From contig JAZHRO010000063.1 of the NCBI GenBank assembly GCA_037157565.1, forward strand, positions 94,612,001 to 94,676,000: a DNA stretch of 64,000 bases. The letters run 5' to 3'. Each line of letters opens with the position of its first letter. Position 1 is the first letter of the stretch. Position numbers and translations under genes: made by a program. Positions 36,130 through 47,026 of this stretch are shown in pieces. The DNA is from Thalassia testudinum. Its lineage: Eukaryota; Streptophyta; Magnoliopsida; Alismatales; Hydrocharitaceae. The notes below the pieces were generated by a model. That model saw only the letters and a list, made by a program, of their open reading frames with translations. It had not been told where the DNA came from and made no database searches.

Positions 36130-36990
36130 CTTCAGACGTCTTTTAAGACGTCTGGAAGGTGGCCCAGACGTCGGACCAGGTTCCAGGCATCTGAGATTCG
36201 ATTTCGGCGGCACGCGCGGTTGCGTCTGCATGCCTGCACGCGCAGACCTGCGGTCGCTTTTTCCCTCTCTCCAGCGGGCGCAGGCTACCCTCTGTCTCGC
36301 TCTCTCTCTCTCTCACTGTGCGGCTTTAAAAAGCCTCGCCCTCTCCCACACTCTCATCTCCTCCGCCCCTTCCTCTTCTCCTTCCAGCCAATGCGAGAGT
36401 GAGCGAGCGGCGGCAATGGCAGCCGCGGCGAGTGCGGGAGGAGGTGCCGCGCGAGAAGAGGAGGCGCTCGGCCGTGAGGGCGAGCTTGCCGGGGCTGCTA
36501 GAGCCGGCCGTCAGGGGAGCAGCAGACGCGGGGTGACACGGGAGGCCTGCTGCAGCTCGAGCAGCAGGCGGATGAGACGTGGCTCGGCCGTGCGTCGCGA
36601 GAGGAGGGCGAGTCGCGCTCTGATTCTGGAAGTTTTTCCAGAATACGACGTCTGGGTTTCCAACCAGACGACGGGGAAGACGTCTGGAGGACGGTCCAGA
36701 CGTCTAAAAGGTAAGTTATTTTCGTACCTTCTTCCTTTCCTTCGGCCGTCCGTGCTGAGCATGAGGAATGGGTACGCGAAGGTTCTGAGATTCGCATCCA
36801 ACGCGAATCAGACGTCTGGCAGTGGTGCCACACGATTGGAGGGACTTCCAGACGTCCGGGGTGACCATCGGACGTCTGGGAACTAGGCCAGACGCCCCCG
36901 CAGGTTTCTGGACGTCTGAGAGACCACGCAGGACAAGGTACCATCCGATCCCCATTTTTAAAACGTCTGGAAGAAGTTCCAGACGTCTGA
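36130..36990 (+). repeat. AGACGTCT-type palindrome array in the solo LTR
   Basis: GACGTC occurs at 36135, 36147, 36167, 36647, 36679, 36699, 36811, 36851, 36871, 36911 and 36982, often as CAGACGTCTGG. The core GACGTC is the C-box type site bound by plant bZIP factors. Confidence 0.8.
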
Positions 36991-37279
36991 TTTTGCACTG
37001 TTTCGTCGTTTTCGACCCGTTTAGGGCCCGTTCGGAGTCCGTTTTCCGCGTTTCGAGTTGCGTGCTTTTCGGAATTAAATCCTCTACCCGTCTACAGTAG
37101 TTGTATACTATTTTGAGAAACTCCTTGTGTTTGATCCTTGTGATAGGACCCCGTTCCGTTGCAGTCTCGGGGGTTGCGGAGGTACGCGGATTTCCGACCA
37201 CGCCCCCAGTACGCCTGTTGTAACCAGTAGAGTGGCTTTTAAGTTTATTAGTATAATCTGTTAAATTGTGGAACCATAA

Positions 37280-37415
37280 ATAGAACCTAGGACATTGCAT
37301 GAATCCTAGGAATGAGAAACTAGAATGAATGGTAGATCCTAGGGTGTTGCATGAATCCTATGGCTGCAAAACTAGATTGTATGATATATCCTAGGGTATG
37401 ACATGAATCCTAGGA
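37280..37415 (+). repeat. Three ~52-bp tandem units with CCTAGG
   Basis: ACATTGCATGAATCCTAGG, GTGTTGCATGAATCCTATGG and GTATGACATGAATCCTAGG follow one another at about 52-bp spacing within the solo LTR. Confidence 0.8.
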
Positions 37416-37663
37416 TGGGAAGAACTAGTAGAATATATGAATACTGTAGTCTTGGAAAATGTGGAAAGGAAATAATAGCTACCTGTAAATTGGTTTAACA
37501 GCTGCCTATTATGAATAAATGAGTATGTTTGAGAATATGGGATGTATGAACGTGAAACTGGAAAGGTGAAACCTGAATGTGCTGAGTTAAAAGAGCTGGA
37601 ACCCTACGGAGAATTAGGAGTAGAACTCCTGGAAGGTGAATGGAATAGAATTGGGGAAGTGAG

Positions 37664-37880
37664 CTGGCCCTTGAGTACGGAGTACCAAGGAGAGCGACTG
37701 TCCCCCTGTTTAGTGCAGAGCGGAGCCAGCCACCCCAGGGACCCGAGGTTAGGTCTGGCCACTTTGTACCGACTTGCTGGCCCTCGTGTATGCAGTACCG
37801 AGGAGAGCTACTAGTGTAGGGCGAGTACTAGCTACCCCACGGGCCCCAGGGTTCTGCTAGCTCACCTACACCGACTTGTT
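37664..37880 (+). repeat. Two ~110-bp tandem units in the solo LTR
   Basis: CTGGCCCTTGAGTACGGAGT at 37664 and CTGGCCCTCGTGTATGCAGT at 37777 start two related units. Each has AGGAGAGC, a CCCCAGGGACC-like stretch and an ending CACTTTGTACCGACTTG or CACCTACACCGACTTG. Confidence 0.75.
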
Positions 37881-38764
37881 AGGCCCACTGGGCAAACCAG
37901 GGTAGTGAGGCGAGGGTGCGCGGACTGTGGAGGGGCAAGGCCCCTGTTTGGTTACTGTGGAAGGGTTCGACCCCTGTTACTGAGAGGGCTCTGCCCTGTA
38001 CTGGTTCCGTGCTGTGCTTTGGGGCGCACCCGTTAACGGAAACGACTGACCGCGTGCCAGTGAGGGTTAGCTACCTGTGCGTTTATCGCGCATGCCATAG
38101 TCACCGTTACGTCTGTCCGTGACCTTGGGGTGGTTGACTGAGAGTAGGATCACCACGGGGGACTCTCCCGGCCAGGAGAGCACCACGTGCTACTTCTACT
38201 GTTCGGAAAAGACTGCAATCAAGATAGTTCCAACAAGGAACATTCGAGATCAAGTGAAGGATCTGAGAAATAGATAAATTTTCAAACAATAGAAAGACGT
38301 AAATAAAGGAAGAAAGAATATTAAAACAGCTACTGTATACTTTACTGTTTCTTTAGTTTAGCTGCCACTCTACTCAGCGTTTTACTGACGTGTTACACTC
38401 ATTACCTTTCAAGACCAAGTGTTGAGCAGCCAGGGTCATCGGCTGCAGAGGACGCTGGGCCGAGTAGGGTCCAGTAGAGTTACCACTGTTCTCTTGTACC
38501 TCTTTTTGTTCCACTGTAGTGAGTAGTTCTTGTTACCGCTATACATTTCTTTACCTGCAGTTCTACTGTTGTGGTGGTATATACTGTAGTGGTTTCTTTC
38601 CTTACTGCTGTATTTTCTTACTGTTAGTTATATTCATGCTGAATGTGGTTTATTTTACTGCTCTTTTGATTACTTCCTCGTTGGACGACTAGGTCTTGGG
38701 ATTAGTCGAGTCGGTCCGGTTCTCGTGTCTCGTAGGGACTCGGGAATCGGGTCGTTACAGTAAA

Positions 38765-39350
38765 TATACCACTCCTTGAAGCCATTCAAAACATCTCGAC
38801 CTGTGCAAAATTTATGAAGGAAATGTGCACGCTAAAGCGCTAGGCCAAATCATCAAAAAGGGTCACAGTTTCTGAGCAAGCCAGTGCCATCATCTTAAAT
38901 AAGCTCCCTCCTAAAAAGAAAGATCTAGGGGCCCCCATAATTTCATGTGAGATAGATGGTTTTATCTTGGATCAAGCCTTTCTAGACCTTGGTGCCTCCA
39001 TGAATCTAATCCCCACCGAATTATATGAAGAGTTGGATTTAGGTCCCTTGCAACACACTGAGGTTACCCTTCAGCTTACTGATAGGTCAACCAAGATTCC
39101 AAAGGGACTCTTACAAATGTGATTATAAAAGTAAGGGATTTTGAGTACCCTGTGGACTTTCTTGTTTTAGATATGGAGGCCTCAAAAAACTTGAACCACA
39201 CCCCGATAATCTTAGGAAGACCTTTCTTGGCCACAGCCAAGGCCCTAATCAACTCCATCAAGGTCGCAGGAACAATTGAAAAGGTTTTGGCAATTCACAC
39301 TAAAGATGATCCACATCTTGCCAAATCTCAAGATCAACGCGAAAGACAAT
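38765..39350 (+). pseudogene. Aspartic protease of element 4
   Basis: The frame reads NIPLLEAIQNI, then KKKDLGAPIISCEIDG and LDLGASMNLIPTELYEEL, with the DxGA active site at about 38985-38999, then VTLQLTDRSTKIPKG. A frameshift near 39105 leads to VIIKVRDFEYPVDFLVLD, the flap and the C-terminal HTPIILGRPFLATAKALIN. This is the usual retropepsin order of plant Ty3 elements. The catalytic Asp-Gly-Ala is present, but a stop (near 38845) and the frameshift break it. It normally cuts gag-pol; here no RT follows. Confidence 0.8.
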
Positions 39351-39403
39351 AAAGTGATGTACTTAAGGATGATTCTGATCTACCACCTTCCATAGAAAAT
39401 CAA

Positions 39404-39876
39404 ATGGAAAAAGACATTAGTGAGATTGAGAAACTCTTGGGAATATCTTATGATGAATTAGATGATAAGATAAAGAATCCTCAATACATCCACCTTGAAA
39501 TTCAAGAACTATTGAATTTTGAGGGGGTTCAAGAAATTGGACAATCTAAGGACATGAACCAGGTAAACGAAGAAACAACCTTAGAAAAAGAAGCTCAAAT
39601 CATGACGGACTGGGGAAGAACTTATACTCCAACTGGTTCACACGGATGGCTGAGGAAGAAATGACTTCTTATGAAGAAGAGGTAATTTCTGATGAGGACT
39701 TTGATGAATTCAGTACAACTCTACCTTTGTCCTCATACGACCCAGAGCCTGAAGAATTCATGATTTTTTACATCAACTACCATTATGAGGATCCTTATGG
39801 TTCTGATTTAGAACCATATTTAAACCTCAATCATGATTTCAATCCAGACCCTCTACCACCTCTTCTTGAATTTTGA
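39404..39876 (+). pseudogene. Acidic post-protease ORFs of element 4
   Basis: Two overlapping short ORFs (39404-39664 and 39646-39876) are rich in Asp and Glu: KDISEIEKLLGISYDELDD, then EEEMTSYEEEVISDEDFDEF and a YDPEPEEF stretch. They lie where RT should begin. I recognise no enzyme. Similar acidic, Pro-containing ORFs occur in element 5 (55756-56540), so this may be a shared gag-protease tail in non-autonomous members of the group. Confidence 0.5.
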
Positions 39877-41810
39877 AATTGAAATGAATAGGCCCTGCTT
39901 CATGAACCTCATCTATCTGACCCTATTGTCTATCTCAAATCAGAGAAACTCTTCGAAGTAGGACTACGTCATCAGTTGATCCACATTTGTGGATCATTGA
40001 TTCTTGGACCAAACGATCATATCTTTATACTAATTCAGAATCTCTTAGTGATAGTCATTACTCCTTCTCTTGACCCACAATATTGAATACATATTTCTTT
40101 TGGGTTTAGGTCCAACAAATGACATTAAACTTAGCTTTGCTGGGAGGCAACCCAGTATTCATTACAGGTAGTTTTGCATCCAAGCTGACCTGGAATAATA
40201 AGCTCAGTCAGGTGATATCCCCTCCCCTTACTTGTTACTTTTTAATTTTCCTACATACATTTCAATGAACACATTATAATGAATAGGCATGGGGAGTGGA
40301 CATTGCATGTCTTATTTTTTTATGACAGAGAAAAAAAAAATTACAATTATGCATAAAGAAGTTTTATCAAAAGGATTTTATTAGGGATTTATTCTTAAGT
40401 TGATTCCTGAACTTAGAATCCAGTATAATTTTACACTTACACGTAGAATTTGCAATTGATCCTCTATGAAGACCAGTAGACATCTTTAGTTTGTCGAGAA
40501 AAAGCACTGCTTCTTCTCCTAAGCCCTTGGACAGTAATTACGGAGTTAGGAAAACCATCTTCAAGTAGATCCACTAAACAAGTGTGAGGTGAGAGTAGAA
40601 AGTCTACTAGTGCTCTAAGGCTAGTATAAGGAATCTTAATTTTTGGATAATTGGATAATGATACTCGGAGGTTAAGCATAGTTTTCGCTCTCGATTCCTG
40701 CATACAAATTCTTTGTGTGAATTTTTTAGAGCCACCAAATAAGGCAAATATGTAGAGAGTGGGTTCTGATAAAACTAGGACTAATGTGGATGATTACGAC
40801 CGTCCTTTATAGAATCCCCTGGCTAAAGGAGGGTTTTAATGTCAAGATCAAAAATATGTTGTCCCATCCATTCCTTTCTCGGTGCCGAAAGTAGGCTCTT
40901 CCACCAAATAAGCCACCTAATATCCTCTTGAACACCCTCAATCCCGAATAATGCCTCATGAATAAAAATGTGTATGAGTACTGCATTTCGTTGTGTTGGA
41001 AGAAAAAAAAAAGACAAAAAAAAAGAGAGAGAAAAGCAGGAATATATATATAAAGAGTGTGCTAATTTTGTTGTGTCTATTTCATATCGAGCATATTAAG
41101 GCGACAAACACCCATTCCCTTCACTCCACCAAATACAGCCTTGACCTACTTTTTTGTATTTCTGATCGCCTGAATACGGGCTAAGAAATTCTAACTTAGT
41201 CATAGGGATATTAGAACCTAATCACATTGTTAATGACATGAGAGGCCACCAAATATTTTGACAAATCGATGAGATTGTGACCTCAAATAGAAAAAGAACA
41301 AAAGAAAAAAAAAGGGAAGAAAAATAAATAAAAAATAAGAAGAAAGAGAAAGAATGAGTACAAAGGAACTAAAGAGAGTATAGTTTTTCAGCCTCTCTCT
41401 AAGTTGATTAATTTAATAGTCTAGAAATCTAGGTTCTGTAGTACTAGTCAATGTGTAATACCAGATGAGTACGAGCCACCAAATACAAATCCACTTAACT
41501 CAAAACATCTTTTACTTCAGCCAAAAAGCCAGGGCTAAAATTATCGATTACTTTATAACCCTGAGGGAAGAAGTTTACATATCCCTATTGAAATTTTACT
41601 AAGGATCAAGTACGAGCTTTAAATGTGGATTGGCTTTTCATTTGAATCCGTTATATAGGCTACAACAATACACTTTTACGACTATCCAGATTTCTAAGGT
41701 TTTAGATGAAAACAAAAAAAATAAATCTCTAGTCGAACTCTTGATAAAAATCAGCCATTTAGGACTACTTTGCATTTAGTCTTATATTTGCTAGGAACTA
41801 GCAGGATTTA
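39877..41810 (+). other. 3' noncoding region of element 4, with paired polypurine tracts and CCACCAAATA repeats
   Basis: A post-integrase mark GGGAGGCAACCCAG (40139-40152) follows directly on the acidic ORFs, so pol was lost. The internal polypurine tract GGCATGGGGA is at 40286-40295. CCACCAAATA stands at 40732, 40901, 41126, 41246 and 41476, with the variant CCACTAAACA at 40571. The terminal tract is at 41811-41820. The stretch aligns with 15640-17367 of element 3. Confidence 0.7.
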
Positions 41811-41820
41811 AGCATGGGGG
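41811..41820 (+). other. Terminal polypurine tract of element 4
   Basis: AGCATGGGGG two bases before the 3' LTR start TGATTGCAC at 41823, preceded by TTTGCTAGGAACTAGCAGGA, as in element 3. Confidence 0.8.
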
Positions 41821-41850
41821 TGTGATTGCACAGTAATCATATGACCTAAT

Positions 41851-43681
41851 TGTTGATGCGGAAAATCGTCGCAAAAAGATTGAGTTTGGAAAATTCGTCA
41901 TTATAGGTTAATTTGCGAGAAAATCCATCAACAAATAAATTTACCGAAACTCAAGAAATTCCGAGTCAAACATAGGGAGGCTACGTTGATTCGCAATCCG
42001 TAAATTTTTTTTTTGTAATTTTAGTTTTAAGACGGGATAATCACAATGAATCTACTTTACTTTCGATATTAACACTAGAAAAGGGAGGGAGGGGGAGAGA
42101 GAGAGAGAACAAAACACTTTATAACAAAGCTAATGTTTTAGCAACTAGAAAGCTGGAAATATTACAACTAGAAAGTAGTAAATCTAATCTAGAAAGCAAT
42201 AAAGAGAAAGGAGGTGAGAAATTATCCTCCTCGGCGATTGCTTGGGGGATGAGCCGGAACAGGTGATGCCTAGAAGACGTAGAGCGGAGACGGAAGACGA
42301 AGAATGAAGCGAGAAGAACTAGGGGCGAGGCAAGACATCGTTATCACGGAATCTACTCCGGAACGGGGGTGAAAAGATGACCACGGGAGCTCCACAAATG
42401 AGGTGAGAAGTGGATAAAATTTTGATCTTAACTCTAGAGGAGCATCCCAGGTTTGGGACAAGCTTCTTTAGAGCATTGGAGAGGGAGAAAGGTGAAGGAA
42501 GGGATGAGGAAAGTGTGGGGGTTATAGGGCCTTTTATAGTTGAAGAATAGGGGGCAAATAGGTCATTTCCATCTTAAATCATTAAATGAGACAGTCTTTA
42601 GTGACAGATATAACTGTCACTAAAGTCCCCATGTCGTTGTTCATGCACCCAAGCCCGCACCCCCTTGCCTTCAGCCTTCAGAATGTGCACCCACGTTCAA
42701 GCTTCCTCAACCGTCTGATCGCAAGATCGGACGGCCAAAAATGCATCAGGCCTCTTTATCTTCGGTGCAATGCACGCACCCATGTGCGATGGCACATTGG
42801 ATAGCGTGTCATCACTCGCATGAGCGATCCACCCCCATCCATCGTGCCACATCGCCTGCATCCCAGCCGCACACTTTCGATTCCACAGCTGAATTTGAGC
42901 TACGCTCGTTCTCGTTCTGATTTGAGGTGTGCTAAGGTTCAAACACGTGTCTTCTCTCGCAAGACACAAGGCGCAACCATTGCGCTATCTTCTCAAATGG
43001 TCATGATCTTGATTCAATGAAATCATGCCTCAGCCGTTGGATGAAAATCCAACGGCTCTGATCGAGCGATGAGAGATGCTTTAGAAACTTAAGGGCACGA
43101 TCATGGCTTCATCTTAGCCGTTGGATTAAGATCCAACTACTGAGATCAACTGAGCGTGTGAGGAGAGAGACTCACAACGGGTGCCTTGTGCAGTTTAGGC
43201 TGCTAAGATAGCACCATGTGGCGCCATCTTAGCCGTCCAATTTATTTATCTTGTAGATGGTGCCATGGACGTCGAATTGGATCGATTTTCGTGCCATTAG
43301 GCTGCGATCATCGATCTGAACCCATCCGTACAATCATATTTGTCATCTGAAGTACAGATTTACACCATCTAGCCCATTGTCCTCTGATCTTACTTGGACT
43401 ACACCTGATGCTATGGAAGTTCGATCAGGATGATCTTGGAGTCGTTGAACTCCAATCATCACCTTGATCAGATCCGTACAATTGGATCTTCAATCTGAGG
43501 CCTTGATTAAATATTGCCTTGTCCCTGGCCGCAAAAAAGAATGAATTACTATATAATTTGTACAATTTGACATAAATGCATGATCATGCATGCTATGCAA
43601 TATTTACAATACATGATACTTCTACAACACTAAGAACATTCATAAATAGACATTTTAGGCTATTCAAATGCACACACATCA
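41851..43681 (-). mobile_element. Solo LTR in the 3' LTR of element 4 (family of the element 1 LTR)
   Basis: Flanked by CTAAT (41846-41850) and CTGAT (43682-43686), one mismatch; starts TGTTGATGCGG and ends CACATCA on the plus strand. The TATA box TATAAAAGG lies on the minus strand near 42531-42537, and the shared LTR block is in minus orientation at 41961-41984, so it is minus. It has a perfect hairpin at 43032-43057. 1,831 bp, no internal region. Confidence 0.82.
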
Positions 43682-43703
43682 CTGATCTACCTGAATTAAG
43701 TTA

Positions 43704-45392
43704 TGTAAATCCCTACGGGAGGGGGTGAGATATGCGTGATGTATAAAATGTGGAATAAAAAGATAATAATCTCACAAAAGAAGGAATCACACAAGAGGAA
43801 CAAGAATTTTTATGTGGAAACCCAAACCAAGTGAAAACCACCACCTAACTCTCTCAAGTTAGGATTTTCCAATCGACCTAGTCGATCAAATCCACTAAGC
43901 AAGTCACTTCAACAAGGGTGACTTAACTTCTTACAACCACACTACTTTGAATGAGGGTAGTATACCTCAAAACCCCTTCTCCTCACGAAAAGGATTTTGT
44001 CTCGTGAAGGAGACGGGAATTCGCAATGTGAATACCCAACCAATAACAAAGAAAGATTACAAAACAACCTATAGAGCCAACAAAGATTAACCTAGCTACT
44101 ATAGATAAAGATACTTCCCTTTGTTGGAAGCGGGTCGACGAAATGACATGGGTGCGTGAACCACACGATGGCACCTCGTTGCTCTCGTAATCGCGGAGGG
44201 AGAGCATGAGTACAGCGAAGCTGAAGCTCTCAAGGGTGGACAAAGGTTTGGAGAGTAGCACTTCTAGATGATCTTCTTTTGACACAATAGATGTAGAAAT
44301 GTGTTGCTTGGGTGTGTCTTGGTGTGTGTTTGCAAGGCAAGGGTCCTCTATTTATAGAGGGCCTAAGAAGGCTTTGGAAGCCCTCAGAAAGCTTCCATAG
44401 CCGTTGGGGTTGAACCTAAGGCAAAATAGGCCGTAATCAGAATCAATTATGATTCTGACAGGGTCATCAGATGTATGGTCCAAGTATCAGACGTCTGGAA
44501 AACTTGTTTAAGATGTCTAGGAACTAAGTCAGACGTCTGATTCTAGGCGGGTTTCCTTCCTGACTTGGTCAGACCTAAATAGGGTTTTAGTGTAAGGCCA
44601 TTAGACAACATACAGGACGTCTAACACTAGGTCTGAACATCTGGAAACCTATTGTACTACAGGAATGGATTCCCAAGATAGGTTAACGGCTAGAAAATCT
44701 CACAAAGGTGATTTTGGGTCAGTCGAGGCAAAACGGTCACATGTCAGACATCTGAGGTCCTCTACAGACATCTGATATAGGCCTAACAGTCATAATCCTC
44801 AATGTTTACTTTGGTAGCCAACGTTCCACTAATTGGACATTTGGCACAACCATCAAACTTCTTCTAAGACGTCTGGACTAATGTCTGGATGTCTGATTTC
44901 ATCCGACAGAACCTACTAAGTCCAACCTAAGTTATTGGACGTCTGAGTCAACAGTCAGACGTCTTAAAAGTCACTATCAAACGTCTGATTTCCATATTAG
45001 ACATCTGATTAGGCTGTCAGAACCCTATTTTGGTTTTCTAAATTCTCTACAAAAAATCTAAGTATCCTAGGGTTGTGCAAGTATTCCTAGGATACTTTGA
45101 GGTACTTTGCGGCTCTTTAACATATATCTAGACACAAAAAATAAAGAGCAAAAGAATTACAAAAAAATACATGAAAAGAGAATCTATCATATTCTTCTCT
45201 TCATGATTTCACTCCTTGAGAAGCTCCTTCTTCATCAAGCTCCTCCAATCCATCATGGATGCGAGTTCGAACTCCATCTAAACACGTTTAGATTTGCAAT
45301 TTGACCTGAAAACTAAGACTCAAAAGAAAATGTTAAAAGACACGTGTTTTATTATCATCAAAATAAACGATCGTGGTACACTAGTACCAACA
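43704..45392 (-). mobile_element. Solo LTR, possibly Ty1/copia-type, in the 3' LTR of element 4
   Basis: Flanked by AGTTA at 43699-43703 and 45393-45397; ends TGTAAATCC and CCAACA. On the minus strand it starts TGTTGGTACTAGTGTACC and has TTTTGATGATAATAAAAC, recalling copia LTRs, and a TATA box TATAAATAG near 44347-44356. It lacks the shared Ty3 LTR block. U3 (44460-45010) carries many AGACGTCT-like motifs. 1,689 bp. Confidence 0.8.
44480..45010 (-). repeat. AGACGTCT-type motif array in the solo LTR
   Basis: CAGACGTCTGG (about 44488), CAGACGTCTGA (about 44531), GGACGTCTAA, AAGACGTCTGG (about 44867), GGACGTCTGAG (about 44938), CAGACGTCTT (about 44957) and degenerate AGATGTCT or AGACATCTGA copies. 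They lie upstream of the minus-strand TATA box. Confidence 0.75.
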
Positions 45393-47026
45393 AGTTAGAA
45401 TCTAGCATAACTTGGGAACAAGGCATACATACGCATCATAATTTGCATAATAGTTAGTTTAGTAGCCTTAGAGATAATATTACCATTTTATGCTCTAAAA
45501 GAGAGATAAAATTGATTGCAGATGATCCGAAGCCACAAATGATAGATCAAATCATATGGATCAGATCAGGATGACAATGGGAGTCCAACGTTTCCAAAAT
45601 CGTCTTGATCAGACATTCGTAGCATCATGTGTAGTCCATAGAAGATCAAAAGCCAAGGAGCAAGAAGATAGAAATCCAAACCTCAGATGCCAAATCCGAC
45701 CGCACTGATGGATCCGGATCAACGATCACAATCCAACGACATAAACATCATCTCAATTGGAGGCCTATAGAACCATCTATAAAGCAAGAAAGATGGACGA
45801 CCACGATGGCGCCACATGATGCCATCACAACCGCCCCTCGCTGCGCCTCCAATCTCTAATGAACTCTTTTCACACATTGTGGGTCGTTGGATCATCATCT
45901 AACGGCCACCATGCACCCACTTCGTCGTTCCCTCGTGCCTCATCAAGGAAGATCAAGGCTTAGCCATTGGATCTTCATCTAATGGCTGAGGGTAGCCAAG
46001 CGAGAAATGGTAAGCGCAATAATCCGCGCTTGTAGCATAGCTGAGAGCACACGTGAACCGAAGCACAAGATGCACATTCAAAATCACTTGGGAGGTGAAA
46101 TTAGAAGGCGGTGAAGTACGGGCATAATCCAACCGTGGGATCTTTAATCGATGGTGCAGATGCAAACACGTGGCAAGCAGTGGAACGTTGGATGGCCACG
46201 CGCGCGATGACGCCCAACCAAATGCACGCGTGCGTGTTCGAAATTCCAAAGGTGGCGCATGCGAAGCACTTAAGCCGTCCGATCTCGCGACCGGACTGCT
46301 GAGGAGTGATGTGCGTACGAACATGATTTAAGCGCTACAGCAATTGAAATGAAGAGGCAGTGCGGGTGAGGTGCGATGACGGCCGCACGATCAAGATCCA
46401 AGGATGCTGTGCACGCCACGTGTCAGCACGAGGGAGATCCGCGCATATCAGGCGAGTGGAAGGTCTTTTTAAAGCGCAATCAGACCCATTGATCTCCTGA
46501 TCGACGAATCTAATCAACCTAAGGTTGTTGCACGAGTTGGAGGGCTCGAAAGCCCACTTTTCCTCTCATTAAAGCTATAAAAAGAGCCCCAGGGCCCCCC
46601 AGTTGAAGGCAACTCCCACCAGATACAACTCCAGCATCTCTCTCCCTCTGCAACTCTTCTCTGGCATTTGTTCCAAAGCCTTGGATTTGAAGTGCTACCG
46701 CACTTCACACAAGAATCCCACAAGTAGGGTCGTCGTCATCTGTTTCTGCTCTCTCTCTCTAGCATTGTTATTTCTATTCATAGTTGAAAAATTATTTCCA
46801 AATAGTAATAAAATTCTCATTATCTGGATATCTGATGCCTATATATATACATATATAAATATTTGTTTAGAATGACTTTCTGAAAGCCTTTCGCATAAGA
46901 ATCGTGTTTTGCCTCCCTGCGAATAACTCGATACTTACCGAAATCTTTATAAATATTATTTTGTTTCATTGTGATTCGCAACTACAACAATTCATCTTTT
47001 AACGCGTCTCGTAGGCAAACAGTAGG

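Larger units (their letters stand above)
36114..38759 (+). mobile_element. Solo chromovirus-type LTR in element 4
   Basis: Starts TGTTACGA and ends TCGTTACA (8-bp inverted ends), flanked by GTAAA at 36109-36113 and 38760-38764; removing it joins the gag tail in frame to the protease region. Its 3' kilobase is clearly related to the chromovirus LTR at 59280-60933 (for example GGGGGACTCTCCCGGCCAGG at 38156 versus 60297). The 2,646 bp include an AGACGTCT array, a TATA-like TTTAAAAAG near 36325 and two sets of tandem repeats. Confidence 0.9.
30889..47021 (+). mobile_element. Element 4: non-autonomous Ty3 (Athila/Tat-like) retrotransposon inserted in the MULE
   Basis: The flanks carry the same 5 bp, GTAGG, at 30884-30888 and 47022-47026. 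The LTRs are 30889-32540 and 41823-47021, the latter split by two solo LTRs; without these its pieces (28 + 17 + 1,624 bases) total 1,669, matching the 1,652 bases of the 5' LTR. Inside are a primer-binding-like site, gag, protease and the long 3' noncoding region, but no RT, RNase H or integrase. Removing the three nested LTRs leaves about 9.95 kb. It needed enzymes from a relative to move. Confidence 0.88.
41823..47021 (+). repeat. 3' LTR of element 4, split by two solo LTRs
   Basis: Three pieces, 41823-41850, 43687-43703 and 45398-47021, read continuously against the 5' LTR. The breaks are filled by solo LTRs with CTAAT/CTGAT and AGTTA duplications. TATAAAAA at 46576-46583 and the shared block at 46909-46936 are kept; it ends AAACA before the GTAGG target copy. 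Confidence 0.88.

Noticed and set aside
36113..36886. 257-residue ORF on the plus strand
   Set aside because: It starts one base before a solo LTR border and crosses GC-rich LTR sequence. Its composition is low-complexity and no domain is visible. Kept only as a possible exon-like finding.
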